From assembly GCA_019414565.1 (NCBI GenBank), contig DXLU01000015.1, positions 1-59,456 of the forward strand: a stretch of DNA of 59,456 bases, written 5' to 3'. This DNA is from Collinsella sp. (lineage in GTDB: Bacteria > Actinomycetota > Coriobacteriia > Coriobacteriales > Coriobacteriaceae). Position numbers and translations under genes: made by a program. The notes beneath the pieces were generated by a model that searched no databases, was not told where the DNA came from, and was given only the letters and a program-made list of their open reading frames with translations. This document shows, piece after piece, positions 52,859-59,456 of the stretch (position 1 is its first letter; each line of letters starts with the position of its first letter).

Positions 52859-54997
52859 CTATTTGTCGGCGTCGATGTTGCCGTCAGCGTTGGCAGCATT
52901 GCCATCTCCGGCATCATCGGATGCGGCTTCGGCATCCTCCTGCATGGCCGCCTGCGCAAAGGCCGCGGCATCAGCCGCCAACTCCTCCTCGCTCATGCGA
53001 AGCGAGCGCTTCTTGGTCGGCATGCCAGCCGCCTTGGCGTTGCGCTCCTCCTTGGCCGCCAGGATATCGCCCTCGCGCTCAAGGTAAGCGTCCCACTCGT
53101 TGTCGAGCAGGGCGTTCACGGCGTCACCCTCGACGGTCTCGCGCTCAAGCAGCACCTTGGCCATCAGATCGAGTTGATCGCGGCGGGCATCCAAAATCTC
53201 GACCGCACGACGATGGGCCTCACGCATAATGCGCTGGACCTCGATGTCGATGCGACGCGCCGTCTCCTCGGAGTAATCCTGGTGATCGGCATAGTCGCGA
53301 CCCAGGAACACCTGATGCTGCGCCTCGCCAAACACTTGCGTGCCCAACTCCTCGCTCATGCCCAAGCGCGTGACCATCTCGCGCGCCATCTTAGTCGCGC
53401 GCTCCAGATCGTTGCTCGCGCCCGACGTGATGTCGTCGCACATGAGCTCCTCGGCAACGCGACCGCCCAAGAACACGGCGAGCTCGTCGAGCATCTCGTT
53501 CTTGGTCTTGAGGAAGTGATCCTCCTGCGGAAGCTGCAGTGTGTAGCCCAGGGCCTGACCGCGGCTGACGATCGAGATCTTATGAACCGGATCGGAGTGC
53601 TCCAGGATGTGGCCCACCAAAGCGTGACCGCTCTCATGGTAGGCAATCGTGGTGCGCTCGGCTTCGGTCATCACGCGACCCTTGCGTTGCGGTCCGGCAA
53701 TCACGCGCTCCATCGACTCCTCGACCTCGTCCATCGAGATCACAGAACGATGACGGCGAGCGGCCAGCAACGCAGACTCGTTGAGCAGGTTCGCCAAATC
53801 GGCACCAGTAAAGCCAACGGTCATCTGGGCGAGCTTCTCAAACTTAACGTCCTCGTCCATCGGCTTGTTCTCGGCATGCACGCGCAAGATCTGCTCGCGG
53901 CCCTTCACATCCGGACGGTCGACCGTAACCTGACGGTCAAAACGGCCGGGACGCAGCAATGCCGGATCCAGGATGTCAGGACGGTTGGTCGCAGCGATCA
54001 GGATGACCGACTCGCTTTCCTCAAAGCCGTCCATCTCGACCAGCAGCTGGTTGAGCGTTTGCTCGCGCTCGTCGTGACCGCCGCCCAAGCCAGCTCCGCG
54101 CTGACGTCCCACGGCATCGATCTCGTCAATAAAGATGATTGACGGAGCCTGAGACTTGGCCTCCTTAAAAAGGTCGCGCACGCGGCTGGCGCCGACACCC
54201 ACGAACATCTCGACAAAGTCGGAACCCGAGATGCTAAAGAACGGCACGCCCGCCTCGCCGGCAACGGCCTTGGCCAGCAGGGTTTTACCGGTACCCGGAG
54301 GGCCAACCAGCAGCACGCCGCGCGGAATCTTGGCGCCCAGCTTGCGATAGCGGTCCGGATCGCTCAAAAAGTCGCGAATCTCCTCGAGCTCCTCGACTGC
54401 CTCGTCCACACCGGCAACATCCTCAAACTTGACCTTGGGGCGCGTTGCCTCGTTGGTCTTGGCGTTGGTCTTGCCAAACTGCATGTTCCTGTTGTTGGCG
54501 CCCATCATCTGGCGCATAAAGTAGAACATGATGGCGATCAAGGCAATCGTCGGAAGCACACTCATCGCCAAGTCGCCCCAAAAATCGGGATCGTTGGTGT
54601 TGACGATGTACTTGGTATCGGGGTGCTCCGCCATGAGCTCGGCAAGCGAATCGGAACCGACATAGGTCGAGGAAAAGCTCTTGAGCTCGCTCGTGTCGCC
54701 CTTGTCCTTTTTCGTCTTCCAGTAATGACCCGTCACGCTTCCGTCCTGAACCGTATAGGTCAGATCTTCGACGCGATCCTGCTTGATGGCGCTGACCATC
54801 TCACTCGTCGCGAGCTTAACGGTATTGCTGGAGTTGGCAAAGCCGGAGCCCATGTTAAAGAAGGCGTAGCCCAGAAGCGCGCAAGCCAAAATAAAATACA
54901 GCCAGCCCGTACGCGTGGGCTTCTTGCCTCCGGGCATCCCCGGGATCTTAGGCTCCCGGGGAGTCTGGGAATTGTTGTCGTTACGGTCGTCGGGCAT
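52859..54997 (-). CDS. ftsH: ATP-dependent zinc metalloprotease FtsH
   Basis: A 712-residue membrane AAA+ protease that degrades misfolded and regulatory membrane proteins. Two membrane helices (about 31-49 and 145-164) enclose a small extracellular domain. The AAA module has Walker A GPPGTGKT (232-239) and Walker B IIFIDEIDAVG, and the protease has the zinc motif HESGH. A Lys/Glu/Ala-rich tail of about 60 residues follows. Its ATG is one base after the hpt stop, so the two are coupled; GGAGG lies in the hpt end. Confidence 0.97.
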   Translation of the reverse strand: MPDDRNDNNSQTPREPKIPGMPGGKKPTRTGWLYFILACALLGYAFFNMGSGFANSSNTVKLATSEMVSAIKQDRVEDLTYTVQDGSVTGHYWKTKKDKGDTSELKSFSSTYVGSDSLAELMAEHPDTKYIVNTNDPDFWGDLAMSVLPTIALIAIMFYFMRQMMGANNRNMQFGKTNAKTNEATRPKVKFEDVAGVDEAVEELEEIRDFLSDPDRYRKLGAKIPRGVLLVGPPGTGKTLLAKAVAGEAGVPFFSISGSDFVEMFVGVGASRVRDLFKEAKSQAPSIIFIDEIDAVGRQRGAGLGGGHDEREQTLNQLLVEMDGFEESESVILIAATNRPDILDPALLRPGRFDRQVTVDRPDVKGREQILRVHAENKPMDEDVKFEKLAQMTVGFTGADLANLLNESALLAARRHRSVISMDEVEESMERVIAGPQRKGRVMTEAERTTIAYHESGHALVGHILEHSDPVHKISIVSRGQALGYTLQLPQEDHFLKTKNEMLDELAVFLGGRVAEELMCDDITSGASNDLERATKMAREMVTRLGMSEELGTQVFGEAQHQVFLGRDYADHQDYSEETARRIDIEVQRIMREAHRRAVEILDARRDQLDLMAKVLLERETVEGDAVNALLDNEWDAYLEREGDILAAKEERNAKAAGMPTKKRSLRMSEEELAADAAAFAQAAMQEDAEAASDDAGDGNAANADGNIDADK

Positions 54998-54998
54998 C

Positions 54999-55547
54999 TT
55001 ACGAATAAACCTCCGGTTTCAAAATGCCCAGATACGGAAGGTTGCGATAGCGCTCGGCATAGTCGAGGCCGTAGCCCACCACAAAGGCATCGGGGCAATG
55101 GGTTCCAACATACTTGGGCGTGACGGCCGAGGTACGGTCCTCAACGTCCTTCCATAGGAAGGCGGCGACCTCCAGAGAAGCGGGCTTGCGGCTCTCGAGG
55201 TTCTTCATCAGGTACTTGAGGGTCAGGCCCGAGTCCAGAATGTCCTCGACGATCAGCACGTCGCGACCACGGATGTCGATATCCAGGTCCTTAATGATAC
55301 GCACGATACCCGAAGACTTCACACCGTCGCCATAGCTCGAAACAGCCATGAAATCGATGTTGGTCGGCAGCTCGATCTTGCGCATCAGGTCGCCCATAAA
55401 GACCACGGCGCCGCGCAGGACCGCAATCAGCACCAGATCCTTACCCGCGTAGTCGCGAGTAATCTGCTCGCCTAGGCGAGAGACGATACCGTCGATATCC
55501 TCCTGCGTAAACAGAACCTTCTCGATATCCGGATGTTGAGAAGCCAT
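54999..55547 (-). CDS. hpt: Hypoxanthine phosphoribosyltransferase
   Basis: A 182-residue purine salvage enzyme that makes IMP/GMP from hypoxanthine/guanine and PRPP. The PRPP motif is VLIVEDILDSGLTLKYL and the N-terminal loop has VLRGAVVFMGDL. Position between tilS and ftsH on the same strand is the classic conserved order in Gram-positives. Confidence 0.96.
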   Translation of the reverse strand: MASQHPDIEKVLFTQEDIDGIVSRLGEQITRDYAGKDLVLIAVLRGAVVFMGDLMRKIELPTNIDFMAVSSYGDGVKSSGIVRIIKDLDIDIRGRDVLIVEDILDSGLTLKYLMKNLESRKPASLEVAAFLWKDVEDRTSAVTPKYVGTHCPDAFVVGYGLDYAERYRNLPYLGILKPEVYS

Positions 55548-55694
55548 GACAACCCTTTCTTGTGCTTATCGCCCACGCACCGCCGCATGGACGCGAACTA
55601 CACATTCTAGCAGCGCACGGGGTATATTTACCAGCACGTGCGCCATCAGCGCGGGAATACCGTCAACGTCGCACAGAATAGCTGGCGCGAAGCG

Positions 55695-57236
55695 CTATTC
55701 CGCATCGACCACACGAAGCAGATATGCCACGCGCGTTGCGGCCGTGCATTTAAAACGCTCGTCCGCGCGAACGCCCGCGACCCATACTACGGCACCTCCC
55801 GGAGCCGTTCTTACCACGGGTACGCCAGAGCGGTCTGAAACAGGAATGCGCGCCTCGTTCAACAGGTCTGACACTTTCTTGCTTCGGCCGTTCATCCCCA
55901 ACGGGCACATCACGTCTCCCGGCACAGGGCTATCCACCCACAGGCGCGCCAATCGCGCCTCGGCGGGAATCTCCCCGCGCGAGCCGGCTAGCATCCGATC
56001 GCTATCGCGGTCGGCAAAGCCCAAGGCTGCCGCATCCACGATAGCGGCCACCTCTCCGGCAGCCACAAGCTCGCGGGCTCGACGCACGACATCGTATCCC
56101 GGCTCAACGGCCATCGGCTCGGCCACCAGCATACGCCCCGCCCCCAACGACAGGCGCCCGGGAACGGAAATCCAGTCGGCAACTAAGCCCTCGCGCGCCA
56201 CCGGAGCCTTGAGTGCCAGCATTCCAAACTCCACGCGCGCATCAATTCCCGCCGGGAGTGTGACCGAGCCCGCACCCTCGGCAACACAGGCGAGCACGCG
56301 CTCCACATGCCGCATCTCCGGCCGAGCATCGGGGTCGATGCGCTTAATTGCCAGTCGCACCATGCGCCGCGCAATCACCACCTCGGCCGCAGCAAGGCGG
56401 CGCGCGTCGAGGACCAGCGCACCCGACACTTCCTTGCGCAGACAGCTTCGAAACGCCTGTGCCGAAAGCTGAGACAAAAACGCATCCTCGTCGCCCAGGA
56501 TCTCGCAAGCGGCACCAATCGTCTTGCAGACGTTCGCGTTGCGCCGTGCCACCACCGGCATCACCCGGTGGCGCACATAGTTGCGCAGGTACGAAACGTC
56601 CTCGTTGCTCTCATCCTCCCGCCATGGCTGACCATGCACCTGCAGATAGTTCACGAGCTCGCCATGAGTTAGGTCAAGCAAGGGGCGCACCACGATATTC
56701 CTTCGACGGGGAATGCTCGAAAGCCCAGCCGGGCCCGACCCCTTAATGGCGTTCATCAAAAATGTTTCCGCGCGGTCCGACGAAGTATGCGCGGTACAGA
56801 TACGAGCCGCCGTCCGCGGTGCGCCCGATTCGGCACAAAGTTCGCGAACATATCTCCGTACCGCGGCATAGCGCACCTCGCGAGCCGCAGCCTCGATATT
56901 GCCCGATTCGTCATCAAAATAGGCATGCTCAACACACAGCGGCAAGCCGTATTGCGCGCACAGGTCACGTACAAAGGCCTCGTCGCCATCGGATGCCTCC
57001 CCGCGCAGATGATGGTTTACATGCAGCACGTGCAATCGCTCGCGCGCAATGGGAGCGACGCCGCGCCCGTCCTGGATATCCAACTTTGATGTGCAAGCCA
57101 TAAGGAGCAGCGCCGTCGAGTCCGCACCGCCTGATACCATGAGCACTACGGGGGCAGCGGCCTGCCGCGTTGCCAGGGCGCTCTTATCCGTCCTCGGCGC
57201 GGCATGATGTCCATAGTGCTGAGATACCGTTGGCAT
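55695..57236 (-). CDS. tilS: tRNA(Ile)-lysidine synthetase
   Basis: A 513-residue PP-loop enzyme that adds lysine to C34 of tRNA-Ile(CAU) so that it reads AUA. The ATP loop is SGGADST (35-41), and HVNHHLRGEASDGDEAFV and ICTAHTSSDRAETFLMN are TilS-specific. The C-terminal TilS domains are present, so length is normal. AGGAGGAAG precedes the ATG. It is divergent from the WalJ-like gene, with fewer than 50 bases between them. Confidence 0.95.
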   Translation of the reverse strand: MPTVSQHYGHHAAPRTDKSALATRQAAAPVVLMVSGGADSTALLLMACTSKLDIQDGRGVAPIARERLHVLHVNHHLRGEASDGDEAFVRDLCAQYGLPLCVEHAYFDDESGNIEAAAREVRYAAVRRYVRELCAESGAPRTAARICTAHTSSDRAETFLMNAIKGSGPAGLSSIPRRRNIVVRPLLDLTHGELVNYLQVHGQPWREDESNEDVSYLRNYVRHRVMPVVARRNANVCKTIGAACEILGDEDAFLSQLSAQAFRSCLRKEVSGALVLDARRLAAAEVVIARRMVRLAIKRIDPDARPEMRHVERVLACVAEGAGSVTLPAGIDARVEFGMLALKAPVAREGLVADWISVPGRLSLGAGRMLVAEPMAVEPGYDVVRRARELVAAGEVAAIVDAAALGFADRDSDRMLAGSRGEIPAEARLARLWVDSPVPGDVMCPLGMNGRSKKVSDLLNEARIPVSDRSGVPVVRTAPGGAVVWVAGVRADERFKCTAATRVAYLLRVVDAE

Positions 57237-57284
57237 TTGCTTCCTCCTCTATTCGTTCGCACCCATTGTATCCTTTGGAATCTT

Positions 57285-58094
57285 ATGTCTCGCCTGCACC
57301 TTCATATCCTCGGCAGCGGCTCAAAAGGCAACTGCGCACTCGTCGAGGGACCTCAGGGGCTCATCATGATCGACAACGGCCTGTCCCGCCGCGAGACACT
57401 TAAACGCATGGCGGAGCTTGGCCTCTCGGCAGACGACGTCGCCGCTCTTGTAATCACCCATGAGCATGGTGACCATATCAAGGGGCTCGATGTATGGTGC
57501 AAGCACTGGCATGGTCCCCTCTTTGCCAGCAGGGACACCCTTTCATGCAAAGAAAACCTCGCGCACCTGCCCGTAGAGGAATTTGACCCCGGCGACACGC
57601 TCCCCATTGCCGGCATCCACGTGCAAACCTACTCAACATCGCACGATGTCATCAATCCTGTCGGCTATCGATTTAATGCTCTCGATGATTCCATTGGGTT
57701 TGCCACCGACACCGGAGAGTTATCGAGCAAGGCCATAGGCATCCTCAAAGACTGTCGAGTTCTCGCGCTCGAAAGTAACCACGATGTAACTATGTTGCGC
57801 GAAGGAGCGTACCCCCGCTTTCTTCAGGAGCGCATCCTGTCCACAAAGGGGCACCTCTCCAACAACCAGGCCGCCGAAGCCGCGCGCGAACTTGTTACCG
57901 ATCGCACCGAACAACTCATCGCCATGCACATCAGCCAGGACAATAATCGTCCAAGCCTTACCGTCAAAAGCTATGCCAACGCGCTTGATGCAAGTCTCGA
58001 TGATGAACTCGGCAGTTCTGCCACCCGTCTTCAAGGGCCACGGAAGCTCTCGATACGCCCTGCAAGCCAGTATCAACCGACAACCATTCAATAG
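57285..58094 (+). CDS. MBL-fold metallo-hydrolase, WalJ/YycJ-like
   Basis: A 269-residue metallo-beta-lactamase-fold enzyme. The opening HILGSGSKGNCALVEG and the metal motif THEHGDHIKGL match the YycJ/WalJ exonuclease-like group; SSHDV-type and ATDTGELS motifs follow, with ALESNHDVTML and SNNQAAE near the end. WalJ is linked to DNA replication or repair and cell-wall control in Bacilli; no walRK genes are near here. The ATG at 57285 has only a weak GGA site. Confidence 0.88.
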   Translation: MSRLHLHILGSGSKGNCALVEGPQGLIMIDNGLSRRETLKRMAELGLSADDVAALVITHEHGDHIKGLDVWCKHWHGPLFASRDTLSCKENLAHLPVEEFDPGDTLPIAGIHVQTYSTSHDVINPVGYRFNALDDSIGFATDTGELSSKAIGILKDCRVLALESNHDVTMLREGAYPRFLQERILSTKGHLSNNQAAEAARELVTDRTEQLIAMHISQDNNRPSLTVKSYANALDASLDDELGSSATRLQGPRKLSIRPASQYQPTTIQ

Positions 58095-58110
58095 CCCCTC
58101 AAGACAACAA

Positions 58111-58142
58111 GGGGGGCTGGGAATCACTTCCCAGCCCCCTTA
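58111..58142. terminator. Bidirectional terminator between the WalJ-like gene and hsp20
   Basis: GGGGGCTGGGAA pairs with TTCCCAGCCCCC around a four-base loop. The plus-strand tail starts TT; the minus strand gives CCTTGTTGTCTTG. Confidence 0.85.
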
Positions 58143-58173
58143 ACTCATACTCTCGATTGAAGCAGAGCCATCG

Positions 58174-58605
58174 TTAGTCGATGGAAATCTTCGTAACGTT
58201 CTTCTTCTCGACAATCTTGGGAACCGTAACGGTAAGGATGCCGTCAGCGTACTTTGCAGAAAGGCCCTCGCTCGAAGCATCCTTCAAGTACACACCGCGC
58301 GTCGCGCTGTACGAACTAAACTCCTTCTGCAGGAAGTTCTTGCCCTCGTTCTCGTCGCCTTCCTCAACATTCACGCTAATGGAAAGACGACCCTCATTGA
58401 GCTCAACGTCGATGTCGTCCTTCGCGACGCCAGTCAAATAAGCCTTGACCTCGTAACCGTCGCCCTTGTCCTCAACATCGACGGGAAACGCCTTAGAGGC
58501 GATCGAGTTGTTTGCCAGATCGGTCATATCATCAAACAGATCGAACAGCGAACTTGCAGAAGGACGGACGCCAAAAACCGAACGATAAGGAACCATGCTT
58601 GCCAT
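58174..58605 (-). CDS. Hsp20-family small heat-shock protein
   Basis: A 143-residue alpha-crystallin-type holdase that binds unfolding proteins. The crystallin domain fills about 45-135 (FPVDVEDKGDGYEVKAYLTG near its start, ADGILTVTVPK near its end). AAGGAG precedes the ATG. The leader (58606-58760) is AT-rich with TATATAT stretches suited to a promoter; no CIRCE or HAIR element was recognised. Confidence 0.93.
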   Translation of the reverse strand: MASMVPYRSVFGVRPSASSLFDLFDDMTDLANNSIASKAFPVDVEDKGDGYEVKAYLTGVAKDDIDVELNEGRLSISVNVEEGDENEGKNFLQKEFSSYSATRGVYLKDASSEGLSAKYADGILTVTVPKIVEKKNVTKISID

Positions 58606-58880
58606 GTTTACCACTCCTTGTAAGGACTGCCGAGTCATCTTCTAGGTGACTGGGACTTCTTTTGACGTTGTTATATATGCCCAGCCGCTTCTTATATATA
58701 CATCGACTATAAAGTTTTTTGAGTCTATTGATGTAAGCATATCTGAGTCTGGTTGACTAAGGTTTTGTCTAATATACGGAATTTAAACGAAGGCTTAAAT
58801 AATGTATGCAATCCCATCAAAACTAGACGGCTGGCTTACAATGGGCGCATACACGATATTGATGACGAACTAAGGGCATC

Positions 58881-59348
58881 ATGGACGATCAAAAACAGGA
58901 CAACACGTTTATACCGGAGCAGGACGAAGCATCCAGCCCGCAACCGATTCGATTCCATCGCCCCCACATCTCGCAAGAGCCTATCAATGACCCAGAGCCC
59001 AAATATGTGACAAGAAACCGATATCAAACACTCGAAGAAGCGCAAACGGGACGTAAACATATGGGCGTCGCCTCGGGAGACCCTGTATATCTGAAAGACG
59101 CACCACTATCTAAAAACAGCGCAGCTAGTGATGAGCCGATGAAAGCATCCGCCGCTCATCAACAAAGAGGGCCCCGACCCAAGCAAACCTTGACGCATTC
59201 GGCTCGCTATCTCGAAACGCCAAAACAGGGAAAATCAATCTTCGTTTCGTCAAGTAAACGACGCAAGCAGCATCAGCTGACAATTCTGCTTTTGATCATT
59301 GCGGCCATAGCAGTTGCCCTTGTTATACGATTTATTTTCTTTAAATAA
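58881..59348 (+). CDS. Hypothetical tail-anchored membrane protein
   Basis: A 155-residue protein I do not recognise. The first 125 residues are polar and low in order (many Gln, Pro, Lys), with a basic KRRKQHQ just before one C-terminal membrane helix (about 134-153, LTILLLIIAAIAVALVIRFI). It should be anchored by its tail with the bulk in the cytoplasm. It ends before a strong terminator. Confidence 0.65.
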   Translation: MDDQKQDNTFIPEQDEASSPQPIRFHRPHISQEPINDPEPKYVTRNRYQTLEEAQTGRKHMGVASGDPVYLKDAPLSKNSAASDEPMKASAAHQQRGPRPKQTLTHSARYLETPKQGKSIFVSSSKRRKQHQLTILLLIIAAIAVALVIRFIFFK

Positions 59349-59417
59349 AGGCTCAATACCGAAAACAACAAGATCGTCTGGTGTAATTGAGTCATTTACG
59401 CCCCGTAAACGCAAAAA

Positions 59418-59446
59418 AGGGGGAGGCCGCGAGGCCTCCCCCTTCT
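59418..59446 (+). terminator. Rho-independent terminator at the window end
   Basis: GGGGGAGGCC pairs perfectly with GGCCTCCCCC around GCGA; short T-rich tail. Confidence 0.88.
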
Positions 59447-59456
59447 TCAAGTCTTG

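Overview
The window reads as a chromosomal stretch of a high-GC, anaerobic, Gram-positive gut actinobacterium of the class Coriobacteriia, most likely Collinsella or a close relative. This is inferred from protein style and content: paired half-size ABC exporters, fructose-type PTS permeases, a glycyl radical enzyme with its activase, an EF-G-like second elongation factor, a SipW/TasA-type export pair and no respiratory genes. No rRNA, prophage, insertion sequence or CRISPR array was seen. There is one tRNA (Ser-UGA) and one small SRP RNA.

Layout. 1-2.0 kb: an ER-type signal peptidase (SipW) and its likely TasA-like surface substrate, with nine-base G/C runs on both sides. 2.0-6.5 kb: a flavodoxin-like protein and a heterodimeric ABC exporter. 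6.6-9.5 kb: SRP RNA, a TadA-glycerate kinase fusion, tRNA-Ser and a TetR regulator. 9.7-13.8 kb: LemA, IlvE, a DedA protein and CysE. 13.8-18.1 kb: a MarR-controlled second heterodimeric ABC exporter. 18.2-25.7 kb: small proteins, a nitroreductase, an enhancer-binding-type regulator with a degenerate ATPase, a YeiH permease divergent from a GntR/FCD regulator, and GlmS. 26-33 kb: a glycyl radical enzyme cluster (GRE, activase, GntR/UTRA regulator, PTS IIBC) facing a LacI regulator. 33-37 kb: two near-identical HAD phosphatases flanking larE, then a secreted nuclease. 37-43.4 kb: a five-gene operon of PTS IIA, PTS IIBC, a MalY/PatB-type C-S lyase, a PRD/EIIA regulator and an M20 peptidase. 43.8-50.5 kb: EF-G2, a polar amino-acid ABC importer and an RlmD-type methyltransferase. 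50.5-59.4 kb: PHP phosphatase, aminotransferase, the ftsH-hpt-tilS cluster, a WalJ-type MBL hydrolase, Hsp20 and a small membrane protein.

The intergenic DNA is unusual. There are about ten short hairpins built on a GGGAC(AG) core whose stem sequence differs from copy to copy; four share a roughly 45-bp body. Separately, long near-perfect palindromes (arms of 20-34 bp, unrelated in sequence) sit at several gene ends, and one 213-bp stretch with 30-bp terminal inverted repeats looks like a MITE. The metabolic highlights are the two PTS-linked catabolic islands: the GRE island with palindromic operator candidates, and the PTS/C-S lyase/peptidase operon. Both look like uptake-and-cleavage systems for substrates that cannot be named from sequence alone.
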